Shown piece after piece: positions 7,165-15,777 of a stretch of DNA of 64,000 nucleotides. Numbering within the stretch: the first letter of the stretch is position 1; every line of letters begins with the position of its first letter. Position numbers and translations under genes: made by a program. The notes beneath the pieces were generated by a model that saw only the letters and a program-made list of their open reading frames with translations, searched no databases and was not told where the DNA came from. The stretch covers positions 1 through 64,000 of the forward strand of contig NZ_CP067127.1 in the NCBI RefSeq assembly GCF_028553725.1, read 5' to 3'. This DNA is from Paracoccus alcaliphilus (GTDB taxonomy: Bacteria > Pseudomonadota > Alphaproteobacteria > Rhodobacterales > Rhodobacteraceae).

Positions 7165-9180
7165 ATGACGAACCGCGACATCGGCATGACCGCCCGACAA
7201 TTTTCGGGATTCATGCCCGGCCTGACATTTTCCGCTCGCCGGTTTCTGACCAGCCTCGGCCTGCGCGCGCAGACCAGACGACCGGCCCGGGCAGAGCCCC
7301 CACCCCCACGCATCACCATTGTCAGCTTCTATACAAAGGGCGGATATTACGAGGAAAAGGCCCGCGAATTGCGCGCCCGCTGCGATCAGCTGGGGATGCG
7401 CCACGACATTCAGCCGATCACCTTCCCCGATAACATCAGCTGGAGCGGGATCTGCCGCGCCAAGGTCCGCTTCTATCGCAAGATGCTGCTCAAGCACCGC
7501 AGCACGATCATGTGGCTGGACGTGGACACGACGCTTTTGCGCAATCTGGACGGGCTGTGCAGCAGATCCTATGACATCGGCGTTTTCATGCGCGGCTTCC
7601 GGTTTCTGCCGCAAGAGAATTTCTCGCTTTATGCCCGGCGGTTTCATCCGGGTTATCTTATCCTCAACCATACCCGCCAGACGCTGGAACTGCTGTATGA
7701 ATGCAAGCGCGTCGAGGCCGAGACCACGGGCGATTTCACCGACGATTACATTCTGGAAGAGGCGTTCCGGCGCACCAGCGCGCGTCCGCGCCTGATGATC
7801 CTGTCGCCCAACGACATCGCCCGTCCGCAGGATCCCGAACAGCCGGGCGCCTATTTCCTGCATGGCGACAGCGGCAATGTGAAGGAATATCGCGGCAAGG
7901 TGTTGCAGCACAGCCCCGACATCATGCGCCCCGAAAGCCAGAAGGCGGTGCTGCTGAACCTGATCTCGGACGCGGCGCGGGCCGGCAAGCGCGAGTTGGT
8001 CTGCGAATATTATCACGCCATCCTGACGCGCGACCCCGAGGATCACGGCAGCTATCACAAGCTGCTGGAAATCGCCGCCCGGATCCCCGGTGGGGGCGAG
8101 TTGCAGCGGGCGTTGGACCGGTATCGCGACAATGCGCATCTGTTCCCCTATGGGCTGCGCTTCCGGCTGCTTTCGGCGCTGACCGACAGGGACTGGCAGC
8201 AGGCCGGCCAGCTGATGGCCGAGATCGAGGCCACCGGCCTTGATGCCGTCATCAGCTTTGCGCAAAGCCGGATGTTCCGCGCCTCGCTGGACCGAAGGGC
8301 CAAGGAAATGGGCATCAGTGATGCCGCCCGCACCCGCCTGTTCTGGTGGGAACAGCCCTATCCGGGCAATCTGGGCGATATCGTCAACCCCTATATCGTC
8401 GAAAAGCTGACCGGCATCCCGCCGCAATGGGCCGGGCGGGGGCAGGGGCTGTGCGCCATCGGTTCGGTCATCAAATACGCGAAGGATGGCACCGGCGTCT
8501 GGGGCAGCGGCACGCCCAATTCCGACGACCGGCTTGCGGCGGGGGCGCATTACCACGCCGTCCGCGGCCCGCTGACCCGCGATCTGGTGCTGCGCAGCGG
8601 CGGCTCTTGCCCCGAGGTTTACGGCGATCCGGCATGGCTGCTGCCGATCCTTCATCCCCGCCGCCACGCCGCCACGCGCAAGACCGGACTGATCCTGCAT
8701 TTCACGCATGAGGAACTGGCCACCGAGGTCGCGCCCGAGATCCGGCGCATCAATATCCGCAGGCTGGGCTATGACCAGATCGAGGCCTTTCTGGATGAGA
8801 TGCTGGATTGCGAACGGATCGTCTCATCCTCGCTTCACGGCGTCATCATCGCGCAGGCCTATGGCATCCCGGCCTGCCTGGCCACGGTGCGGGGCAGCGC
8901 CACGCAGATCCACGGCGACGGCATCAAGTTCGACGATTACTACCGCTCGATCGGCTATGACCGCGCGCCAGAGGCGGCCGATCTGTCGGCGCTTGCGCGG
9001 CTGGACGAGGACGCGGCGGACCGGCTGGCATTCCTGCCTGCACGGCGGCGCATCGATATCGTCGGGTTGCTGGACGCGGCGCCCTTCACGCTGGCGCCGG
9101 ATATCCGGCGACGGGCGGTGGACTGGCTGGCCTCCGGAACGGAACCGGCGCGGCCCACAAGCTGGCTGCGGGCCGTCTGA
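7165..9180 (+). CDS. Glycosyltransferase / polysaccharide pyruvyltransferase-like fusion
   Basis: A probable two-domain surface-glycan enzyme of 671 residues. The N-terminal half looks like a GT-A nucleotide-sugar transferase: ITIVSFYTKGGYYEEKA near 50, a DVD metal-binding motif in IMWLDVDTTLLRNLDG at 119-121, and HPGYLILNHT. The C-terminal part from about 393 (WWEQPYPGNLGDIVNPYIVEKL) through GVWGSGTPNSDD, VYGDPAWLLPIL and IVSSSLHGVIIAQAYGIP matches the polysaccharide pyruvyltransferase family. The start is uncertain: ATG at 7165 or 7186 gives a normal N terminus, while the frame is open back to 6805 in low-similarity sequence. No strong ribosome site decides. The next gene begins four bases after the stop. 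Confidence 0.8.
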   Translation: MTNRDIGMTARQFSGFMPGLTFSARRFLTSLGLRAQTRRPARAEPPPPRITIVSFYTKGGYYEEKARELRARCDQLGMRHDIQPITFPDNISWSGICRAKVRFYRKMLLKHRSTIMWLDVDTTLLRNLDGLCSRSYDIGVFMRGFRFLPQENFSLYARRFHPGYLILNHTRQTLELLYECKRVEAETTGDFTDDYILEEAFRRTSARPRLMILSPNDIARPQDPEQPGAYFLHGDSGNVKEYRGKVLQHSPDIMRPESQKAVLLNLISDAARAGKRELVCEYYHAILTRDPEDHGSYHKLLEIAARIPGGGELQRALDRYRDNAHLFPYGLRFRLLSALTDRDWQQAGQLMAEIEATGLDAVISFAQSRMFRASLDRRAKEMGISDAARTRLFWWEQPYPGNLGDIVNPYIVEKLTGIPPQWAGRGQGLCAIGSVIKYAKDGTGVWGSGTPNSDDRLAAGAHYHAVRGPLTRDLVLRSGGSCPEVYGDPAWLLPILHPRRHAATRKTGLILHFTHEELATEVAPEIRRINIRRLGYDQIEAFLDEMLDCERIVSSSLHGVIIAQAYGIPACLATVRGSATQIHGDGIKFDDYYRSIGYDRAPEAADLSALARLDEDAADRLAFLPARRRIDIVGLLDAAPFTLAPDIRRRAVDWLASGTEPARPTSWLRAV

Positions 9181-9183
9181 CCG

Positions 9184-9921
9184 ATGACGGGTGACAACAT
9201 GACGGCGCCGTCGGGCAAGCCTATGCCCCTGAAAGTGACCTATCTGCGCGAAAACTCGGCCAACTGGGATCGCAGCCGGTTCCGCAAGCATCTGGACGCC
9301 GCGCCCAACAGCCCGGCTCTGGCCGAGATCGCGCATCGTCGCAATGCCCTGCGGTCGCTGGCGCCGCATCCGCTGCATCAGTCCTATCAGGCGCCCAACC
9401 GTTCGCCCGCGCGGGTGACCCCGGACCTGCTGGCGATCTCGCCCGCCTATGGTGCGGTGCTGTTCAACCTTGCGCGCAGCATCGAGGCACGACTGATCCT
9501 TGAGGACGGGGCGGGTTTCGGCATTTCCTCGATGTATCTGGCCGCCGCCGCGCGGCAGGCCGGGGGCGGGATGCTGCTGTCCTTCGAGATTTCGGATTAC
9601 GCCACCCATGCGCAGGCCTCGGTCAATCTGGTCGATCCGGGGTCGCAGGTCATCAGGGGCAGCTTCGCGGGCTTTGCGGCGCATCTGTCGGGCGCGGCGC
9701 AGGTCGATTTCGCCTTCATCGACAGCATGCATGACAAGGACAGCATGCTGCGCAGCTTCAGGTCGCTGATCGGCTGGATGGCGCCGCAATCGATCATCGT
9801 GGTGGACGACCTGTCCTATTCCGATTCCGCGCGCGAAGGCTTTCGCTGCATGATGCGGATGGGGCACCATGATTTCGTCGCCATCGTGAACAACCGCTTT
9901 GGCGTGCTGATCAGGGGTTAA
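9184..9921 (+). CDS. Class I SAM-dependent methyltransferase-like protein
   Basis: A 245-residue protein with a Rossmann-type methyltransferase core in the second half: LILEDGAGFGISSMYLAAAAR (a motif I-like LEDGAGFG), MLLSFEISDYA (acidic end of strand 2), then VDFAFIDSMHDKDSMLRSF and SIIVVDDLSYSD, which resemble the class-3 O-methyltransferase/cephalosporin-hydroxylase arrangement. The substrate is unknown. Position three bases after a glycosyltransferase fusion suggests modification of the same glycan or glycoconjugate. An ATG at 9199 is an alternative start. Confidence 0.7.
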   Translation: MTGDNMTAPSGKPMPLKVTYLRENSANWDRSRFRKHLDAAPNSPALAEIAHRRNALRSLAPHPLHQSYQAPNRSPARVTPDLLAISPAYGAVLFNLARSIEARLILEDGAGFGISSMYLAAAARQAGGGMLLSFEISDYATHAQASVNLVDPGSQVIRGSFAGFAAHLSGAAQVDFAFIDSMHDKDSMLRSFRSLIGWMAPQSIIVVDDLSYSDSAREGFRCMMRMGHHDFVAIVNNRFGVLIRG

Positions 9922-10175
9922 TGGTACTATGAGGCGATCCGGATAAGATCATGGCGGACTGCGAGGTGAAGTCTGACCACGGACGCGCGACCCGAAAGTT
10001 GGGATGATCGCGGGCAATCCGGACTCGTACCAATAGGACGGTCCGGCATGGTTCGCAGCAGCGGTCGGGTACAAATCCTTGATCGCGATGCCCGGATCTG
10101 CCACTTTCTGCTAACTTGCTGAACCCTCCCGTCCGGGCGAGGCTTGGGTTCATCTGGTCATCGGAGGAGAGGACC

Positions 10176-10883
10176 ATGGCAAATACCGAGAGGGTGCTTA
10201 TTCACCCTGCCGTCGATAATGGCATAAGAAAAGGCAATCCGGATTTTTCCGGTGGCGTTCTGAGTTGTCATTGCGCCAGCAACCCTGTGAAGCTTCGTGT
10301 TGGCGCGCAAACCGCGCATAACCACGTTTGCGGCTGCACCAAATGCTGGAAACCCGATGGTGCGATCTTCAGTCAGGTCGCCGTCGTATCGCGAGACGCG
10401 GTCGAGGTGCTGGAGAACGGCGACAAGCTGGATATCGTGAACGCTCAAGCGCCCATTCAGCGTTATCGCTGCCGGGATTGCGGTGTGCATATGTATGGGC
10501 GGATCGAAAATCGGGACCATCCGTTCTATGGGCTTGATTTCGTGCATACCGAGTTGTCCGCTGAAGAAGGCTGGTCCGCGCCGGAATTCGCAGCTTTCGT
10601 CAGCTCGGTTATCGAATCCGGTGTCGATCCGTCCCGAATGGATGGGATCCGTGGCCGCCTGCGAGAGCTGGGGCTTCATCCCTATGACACATTGTCGCCG
10701 CCATTGATGGATGCGATTGCGACCCATGTCGCAAAGCAACAGGCGACACCCGCACCCGCCGGGGCACGGCAAAGCGCACCTCCTCCACCGCAGCAGGAAC
10801 CGGCTTCGACGCCACCCGTTCGGGAAAGCGAATCGATGCTCACCCGGTTGCTGAACAAGCTGTTCGGCGGAGGTCGGCAATAG
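10176..10883 (+). CDS. gfa: S-(hydroxymethyl)glutathione synthase (Gfa family)
   Basis: A Gfa family protein that accelerates condensation of formaldehyde with glutathione, feeding formaldehyde oxidation. The cysteine zinc-binding pattern is intact: [21 protein letters not shown] and [13 protein letters not shown], followed by DFVHTELS and the end of the family core near [19 protein letters not shown]. The ATG at 10176 is chosen over an upstream in-frame ATG because CGGAGGAGAGG lies directly before it. At 235 residues it is about 45 longer than typical Gfa because of a proline-rich tail ending [17 protein letters not shown]. No glutathione-dependent formaldehyde dehydrogenase lies next to it. 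Confidence 0.9.
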   Translation: MANTERVLIHPAVDNGIRKGNPDFSGGVLSCHCASNPVKLRVGAQTAHNHVCGCTKCWKPDGAIFSQVAVVSRDAVEVLENGDKLDIVNAQAPIQRYRCRDCGVHMYGRIENRDHPFYGLDFVHTELSAEEGWSAPEFAAFVSSVIESGVDPSRMDGIRGRLRELGLHPYDTLSPPLMDAIATHVAKQQATPAPAGARQSAPPPPQQEPASTPPVRESESMLTRLLNKLFGGGRQ

Positions 10884-11034
10884 GGGGCTTTGATGACCTC
10901 ACCCCGGCCTCTTGATTTTGAGGAACGTGATTCACCATCCGCATGCCAACGACGGGGGTGGTGCTTCGCGGGGCGCGCAGGTCGCCGTTCAGCGATGTCG
11001 ATCCGATAGACGCATCCCCGCACGCCCTCTCGAC

Positions 11035-11136
11035 AAGATCCGACAGGTGGCATGCCTCGTCGGTTCGGAACGGCACACGGATCCTGCGGTTGCAGGACGC
11101 GATGCGCCGATCAAGCCCGGCCAGTCCCTCTTGCAT
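11035..11136 (-). pseudogene. Possible IS110-family transposase fragment
   Basis: The minus-strand reading MQEGLAGLDRRIASCNRRI followed by RVPFRTDEAC resembles the coiled region just before the C-terminal domain of IS110/IS1111 transposases. A stop codon lies directly upstream in the same frame, with LIRKLVR before it, and no recognisable catalytic domain follows. At about 100 bp this is at best a worn scrap. It marks the left edge of the T6SS-associated block. The rest of 10884-11156 shows nothing I can name. Confidence 0.3.
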
Positions 11137-11156
11137 TTATCGCACGAGTTTGCGGA

Positions 11157-12179
11157 TCAAGTCGGGCGGCCGTCACCAGCACGGGGCCCCTCTGCAATCT
11201 GGCCCATTACGGAAGCCGCTAGATGCATCGATATGGCAAGTAATTCGTTCGTCATTGTTGAATATTCGATGCGGCTGACGTGGCGGTCGCTTTGCCAGTC
11301 GGCGTAGAGGATGAAGTCGGCCTCGGCTTCGCCGTCAGGCAGGCGTCCTGCCCTTTCCAGAATATCGGACCAGCCAGCACCGAAGCGCAGACCACCCGGT
11401 AAAGGGCCGGGCCAGATTGCTGAACCAAAGCGTTGATCGCCCAGAAGCAGCACCCGCGACAGAATGGTGATCTCCTCTGATGGTTCAAACTCGAAATAGG
11501 CGCCAAAATCGTCGCGCAGATCCATGATCGCCAGGTCTTCGCCGCGTCGCTGGTATCTGTGGCGGTGGCCGAGCGGACGAAGCACCTCTTTCAACCGCTC
11601 GTCGTGGATCGACGCGCCAAGAATACCCAGGATCTGATCCGGTGTGGGGCATATGGCGGCAAGGCCGGGGTCCAATGGCGGCTTCGGTGGCGCAAAAAGC
11701 AGCACGATGAATGACAGCTTGCCGTTGTCGAGATAGCCGGCCGTGACCATGAAGCCCTCGAAACTCCAGCTGTCCAGATCGCGGGAACGACGCTCTTTTG
11801 CCTGCGGATCCAGCTTGGCGCGCACCCCCGCGCGGTCGTCGCCGTGATCGAGACCAAAGGGCAGCGCGCCCTCATAGGTCGCTGCCTCGGGGTGATCCGC
11901 ATAGAGGTAGATCTGTGTCAGCAGCATTGGGCCAAGGCCCCAGACATCCGGAGGCTCGCCTGTAAATGCCGCCTCATCCTCGAACCCGAACTCGATGCCC
12001 CGGGCAAGGTTCGACACCCAGTCCTGCGGCGATGAAATTTCGGCATCCGCAGGTTCCTCGAAGGCGTCGCGTTCGACCGTGGGCGTCCGTGTGATCGCAA
12101 ACCGACGCAGCAACCCCACGATGCCGGGATCGTCATGGGGCAGACCAAGGCAGGCGATCATCGGATCGGGGGTGGCCAC
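11157..12179 (-). CDS. Putative T6SS immunity protein 2 (unnamed family)
   Basis: A 340-residue protein with no signal peptide or membrane segment. Its middle contains GALPFGLDHGDDRAGVRAKL followed by DLDSWSFEGFMVTAGY, which matches the only recognisable motif of the preceding gene (GPLPFSVDRGDTRKSLRKKL ... DEWIIDGLEVTAMY). The start is GTG at 12179, preceded by GAGGAGG at good spacing and two bases after the previous stop. As the last gene downstream of a DUF4150 effector, it is probably an immunity protein protecting against that toxin, or a recruited relative. This function is inferred from position and the shared domain only. Confidence 0.55.
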   Translation of the reverse strand: MATPDPMIACLGLPHDDPGIVGLLRRFAITRTPTVERDAFEEPADAEISSPQDWVSNLARGIEFGFEDEAAFTGEPPDVWGLGPMLLTQIYLYADHPEAATYEGALPFGLDHGDDRAGVRAKLDPQAKERRSRDLDSWSFEGFMVTAGYLDNGKLSFIVLLFAPPKPPLDPGLAAICPTPDQILGILGASIHDERLKEVLRPLGHRHRYQRRGEDLAIMDLRDDFGAYFEFEPSEEITILSRVLLLGDQRFGSAIWPGPLPGGLRFGAGWSDILERAGRLPDGEAEADFILYADWQSDRHVSRIEYSTMTNELLAISMHLAASVMGQIAEGPRAGDGRPT

Positions 12180-12180
12180 G

Positions 12181-12654
12181 TCATTCCTCCTCGGGCAGGA
12201 AAACGGTTAGAGTCATGATATCCGCGAAGTCGTCCGAATACATGGCGGTGACCTCAAGGCCATCAATGATCCATTCGTCCCAGCATTCGTCGTCGTCGGA
12301 ATCGTCCGGCCTGCCAAGCTTCTTGCGAAGCGATTTTCGCGTGTCCCCGCGATCGACCGAGAAGGGCAACGGCCCGGCATAGCCCAGGTCGCCATAATCC
12401 CCGAGATGGATGGCGATGCCCGCCAGTATTCCCACACCCTGCCCGAGCCGACCTTTGTTCCCGAAAAGCGAGGGGTCCATGACGTTTACCGTCAGCGCAC
12501 CGATGTCTTCACTTTCGTGGACATCGTCGCGGCGGATGACCGGAACCTTTGTCAAACCGGCTGCGCGGAATTCAGCGACAAGTCCGGGATCCAGCGTCGA
12601 TTTGCCGAAATGGCGTGCCCAATCGGCATAGCTGGCATTACCGGGGGTTTTCAT
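12181..12654 (-). CDS. Putative T6SS immunity protein 1 (unnamed family)
   Basis: A small acidic cytosolic protein of 157 residues directly downstream of the DUF4150 effector gene (21-bp gap). It carries the motif GPLPFSVDRGDTRKSLRKKL, an acidic DDSDDDECWDEW stretch, and DGLEVTAMYSDDFADIM. The adjacent larger gene has the same block, so the two are paralogous over about 65 residues. Acidic small proteins following a basic nuclease-like toxin are typical of cognate immunity proteins. I do not recognise a named family. Confidence 0.6.
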   Translation of the reverse strand: MKTPGNASYADWARHFGKSTLDPGLVAEFRAAGLTKVPVIRRDDVHESEDIGALTVNVMDPSLFGNKGRLGQGVGILAGIAIHLGDYGDLGYAGPLPFSVDRGDTRKSLRKKLGRPDDSDDDECWDEWIIDGLEVTAMYSDDFADIMTLTVFLPEEE

Positions 12655-12675
12655 CGATGCGATCCTTCCATGTCT

Positions 12676-13578
12676 CTATGGGTGCTTCTTCTTGCAATCG
12701 GCAATGGCCTTTTTGATCATCTTGTCCGGGTCCTGTCTGCGGACCTTGCGCGCGGCCTTCCTGTAGGCGGCGGCGCAGGCCTTGTCTTTCTTGGTCCCTT
12801 TTTTTGCTTTTTTGTCGAGATGCTTCTGCACCGCCCCGAGATCGCGATTGATGGCCTTTTTCATGTTGGCAGAGCTTCGGCTGTCGCCGCTGATGCGGGC
12901 AGGTGAATTGCGTTGGCCGCATGTCGCGCTGTAGCCGCGATGGGCGGATATGGGAATGACGATGGCAAGTCCCCGATATTCGAGGGTCGCTTTTACGCAT
13001 GCCTGCCCGTTCTTGGACATGGCCCGGAAACTCTTGGTCTTCGCAGCCCGCGCTTTCAGCTGCGCCTTGGCGGGCACATGGTCGCGCTCGAACTTGCCAT
13101 CGGTCCGCTTCTGATTGCACAATGTCCCATAGCTGCCCACCTCACCGCATTCATGGACGTATTTCTTACCGGTCTGCGGATCGATCCCACCCGCCAGATT
13201 CGCCGCGTTCTGGTTATTGTGGAACATCTTGTCGGTGTGGCGGCAGGCATTCTTGCCGTCGAATTTCACGTCGAAGGAATAGGTGATCCAGTCCGTCGCC
13301 TTCATGTTGACGCCGGATTTCACCCCGCCTGCCGTCCCGGCCTCGTCGCCGTTCGAGGATGCGTATTGCGACCCCTTGACCGCGATCATCTGGCCCTTGG
13401 CCTTGACGGTCGTGGTGCCGCCCTTCAGCGTCGATTGCGTCGCGATGTTGGGATAGGGGATCGGGACCGGGCCGCCGGGCGAGGGGGTTTTGCAGACATC
13501 CGGGATCGTCGCGGTCGAGATGCCGATCGTGCCCTTGTAGGTCAGTCCCAGGCCGTTCACGATGATATGGGTTGTCAT
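12676..13578 (-). CDS. PAAR-like (DUF4150) T6SS effector with nuclease-like C terminus
   Basis: A 300-residue putative toxin. Residues 1-130 are a DUF4150 PAAR-like spike-tip domain (GPVPIPYPNIATQSTL, VKGSQYASSNGDEAG, DGKNACRHTDKMFHNNQNAA). The C-terminal region is basic, with ERDHVPAKAQL (DHV at 166-168), AIVIPISAHRGYSATCGQRN (His213) and a Lys-rich helical tail. The Asp-His-Val and later His plus Arg-Asn spacing recalls His-Me-finger/HNH-type toxins, so a nuclease is a reasonable inference. Start at 13578 follows GGAGGACCGCAG and overlaps the preceding stop as ATGA; the frame is open 54 codons further upstream but without a ribosome site. Two putative immunity genes follow. Confidence 0.75.
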   Translation of the reverse strand: MTTHIIVNGLGLTYKGTIGISTATIPDVCKTPSPGGPVPIPYPNIATQSTLKGGTTTVKAKGQMIAVKGSQYASSNGDEAGTAGGVKSGVNMKATDWITYSFDVKFDGKNACRHTDKMFHNNQNAANLAGGIDPQTGKKYVHECGEVGSYGTLCNQKRTDGKFERDHVPAKAQLKARAAKTKSFRAMSKNGQACVKATLEYRGLAIVIPISAHRGYSATCGQRNSPARISGDSRSSANMKKAINRDLGAVQKHLDKKAKKGTKKDKACAAAYRKAARKVRRQDPDKMIKKAIADCKKKHP

Positions 13579-14630
13579 CTGCGGTCCTCCGGTTGGCGCA
13601 GGATCGCGGCGGCGCGCTGGCCTGCCGCGGAACTGGCCCAGATCAAGCTGAGCGGGCCTTTGGAATAGCCGCGCGCCACAGCTTCGGCGACCAGCGCGAC
13701 ACAAAGCGGACCCGAGGCGGCCCCGACATCGCCCCAGCAATCGGCGGGTGCGATGAAATCTGCGGCATCACGGAACAGGCCCGCGCTTTTCAGCACGGCA
13801 AAGCCGTATTCATTGCCGCGATAGCGTTCGCCGTTCATGTCGCACAGGATCTGATCGACAGGCCGGTCCGGGTCCAGCCCGGCGCGTGCGCCCCGAAACG
13901 CCTCTGCCAGCCCGTCGCCCAGCACGATATCTTCGGTCCGGATAAGGTTCGTCTCGATCCCCGAACCGATGCCGGCAACTTGCAGAAGTGGCGACAGGCC
14001 CAGACGCCGCGCGGTTTCGGGGGCGGCCATCAGCACGAAGCCCGCCGCCTCGCCGGGGCAGAAGCCATAGATGTTGTCGTCGGAATGCAGCTGCTCGGTC
14101 TCGTCCAGCCATTCCAGCGTATCGGCGGCAAGATAGCTGTCCACGCCCCCCGCCAGCACCAGCCCGGCCCGCCCCGAGGCTATCAGCCGGCCCGCCGCCT
14201 CCATCGCCATGATGCCGCCGGCATGCCCGCCCATCCAGTGCAGGATCCGGTTCGGATCAAGACTGGCGTCCAGCCGCGACCGGATCGCGTCGGCGACGGC
14301 GGCACCCGTTTGCGGCCCCTGACCCGGACGCTGTTCGCCAAGGCTGAGGGCGATGGTGATCGGCGGCAGCGACGGGACGCCCGCCAGCGGTGCCAGCGCC
14401 TCGGCAGCGGCGGCAAGGGTCAGCGCCGCCAGGCGTTCGGGACCGGCAAGCGCGACATCCAGCGCCGCATCGCGCGTCACCTTCATGGGCATGCCGAAAC
14501 GGTCGATCATGGAAGGATGTTCGGCAATGGCCGAGATACCGCAGCGGACGGCGGCGGCGCTGGCTGCACGGTCGAAGCCCAGGGGGGTGCGTGCGCCGAT
14601 GCCAAGGATCAGGGGGGGGCCGGTCGTCAT
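13575..14630 (-). CDS. Ketosynthase-like (thiolase-fold) T6SS accessory protein
   Basis: A 351-residue protein with beta-ketoacyl-synthase architecture (LGIGARTPLGFDRAASA at the start, GRAGLVLAGGVDSYL and EAAGFVLMA in the middle). The position of the catalytic Cys in real synthases (ACATGAHAIG) reads LHWMGGHAGG, so the nucleophile appears replaced and the protein is unlikely to condense acyl groups. Such proteins occur between DUF2169 and DUF4150 genes in T6SS clusters and probably help load the effector. ATG 14630 is preferred because it overlaps the DUF2169 stop as ATGA; an in-frame ATG lies at 14639. The end overlaps the effector start the same way. Confidence 0.75.
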   Translation of the reverse strand: MTTGPPLILGIGARTPLGFDRAASAAAVRCGISAIAEHPSMIDRFGMPMKVTRDAALDVALAGPERLAALTLAAAAEALAPLAGVPSLPPITIALSLGEQRPGQGPQTGAAVADAIRSRLDASLDPNRILHWMGGHAGGIMAMEAAGRLIASGRAGLVLAGGVDSYLAADTLEWLDETEQLHSDDNIYGFCPGEAAGFVLMAAPETARRLGLSPLLQVAGIGSGIETNLIRTEDIVLGDGLAEAFRGARAGLDPDRPVDQILCDMNGERYRGNEYGFAVLKSAGLFRDAADFIAPADCWGDVGAASGPLCVALVAEAVARGYSKGPLSLIWASSAAGQRAAAILRQPEDRR

Positions 14631-15679
14631 TGTATCCATACCCCCGTTGCCTGCGTGGAAGCCGGTGTGCCGACGCGGCGGCGCAGGCGGATGAGGGTGC
14701 CGACAAGCTTTTCCTCGCGTCCCGGCGGCACTTCCAGTGCGGACAGAAAGACCATCTCGAAACGGCGATATTCGGGCATCAGCCACAGGGTATGGATCAT
14801 CGGTTGCTGACGGATATCGCCACGCCCCCGGAAGCTTGTGATCACATCGAAAACGATCCGTGGCAGGGTGAATGCCCAGAACCCGTCGGGGGTCATGCCG
14901 CCCAGCCGGACCTGTTCATATCCGACCAGCGGTTTCTGCGTCTGCTGATCGGCGGGCGCGCAGCGAAAATAGCGTCGGTCGAAATCGGCGGGCAGCAGCG
15001 GATCGCGGGTCTTCTGCCACGTCTCGTCATACGTCCCGGCATAGCGCGCACGCGGCTGCCAGTGATGCGCCACGGGGCTCAGACCGGCAGGACGGCCCGA
15101 ATCCGGCCCGCGATAGGGCGCATCGGGATATTCCACATTCGGCGCCTGCGTTTCATAAAGGTGATCGGGGCTGGTGGCGAACCCCACCCCGGCGGGATTT
15201 TCGGGCAGCCAGTCCTCGGTCCGGCCCTGCCTGTCCCAGCCGCCATAGCTGCGTCGCCACAGCAGCGGCATGGTCAGGAATGGTTCGGCCGCGGTCATGC
15301 CCAGACCCGCACCGCCTTTGAACAGCCGCCGCTCGCCATGCACGATCAGCGTCTTGTCGATATCGGCCAGCTTCAGGCGCACCCGCGCGCAGGACGTGGG
15401 CTGACCGCCCGGCGCATGCGCCCGCCCCTGGATCAGCACATCGGTGCCATCCTTGTGCAGCGCGAAATCGCTGTCGGTCAGCATGTCCGAGGTCAGCGGA
15501 TCACCGGCAAAGACCGGCGCGCGCTGCACCTCGGTCTGCTTTTCCGCCGGGGTCTGGCGGTTGTCGGGATCTATGGTGAAGGCCGCCCGGATCGCCACCA
15601 GCCAGAACTCGGCGCCGCGTTCGTCGCGGGTCCAGGTCCGCTCGGCCGCAAAGGGCGTTTCATTCGTCAGCAGCCACAC
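14627..15679 (-). CDS. DUF2169 domain protein, probable T6SS effector chaperone
   Basis: A 350-residue DUF2169 protein, recognised by MWLLTNETPFAAERTWTRDE at the N terminus, GERRLFKGG, PLLWRRSYGG, and the run NPAGVGF ... PDHLYETQAPNVEYPDAPY. DUF2169 proteins are found with PAAR/DUF4150 effectors and are thought to be adaptors that mount the effector on the VgrG spike. The start is GTG at 15679. It forms a tight overlapping unit with the ketosynthase-like gene and the DUF4150 effector downstream, all cytosolic by sequence. Confidence 0.85.
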   Translation of the reverse strand: MWLLTNETPFAAERTWTRDERGAEFWLVAIRAAFTIDPDNRQTPAEKQTEVQRAPVFAGDPLTSDMLTDSDFALHKDGTDVLIQGRAHAPGGQPTSCARVRLKLADIDKTLIVHGERRLFKGGAGLGMTAAEPFLTMPLLWRRSYGGWDRQGRTEDWLPENPAGVGFATSPDHLYETQAPNVEYPDAPYRGPDSGRPAGLSPVAHHWQPRARYAGTYDETWQKTRDPLLPADFDRRYFRCAPADQQTQKPLVGYEQVRLGGMTPDGFWAFTLPRIVFDVITSFRGRGDIRQQPMIHTLWLMPEYRRFEMVFLSALEVPPGREEKLVGTLIRLRRRVGTPASTQATGVWIQ

Positions 15680-15777
15680 GGCCTGAACACTCCCCGGATG
15701 GATTGCGCGCGGCGATCACCGGCCACCAGCCCGCAGGCGGTGAGGATGACGTCAGGTGGACAACAGCAGACATGGCA

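Noticed and set aside
12676..13578. Ordinary single-domain PAAR protein
   Set aside because: The DUF4150 part ends near residue 130; the remaining 170 basic residues and the downstream putative immunity genes indicate an effector.
13579..13740. Upstream extension of the DUF4150 effector to 13740
   Set aside because: It lies inside the ketosynthase-like gene in another frame; the ATG at 13578 has GGAGGAC and an ATGA overlap.
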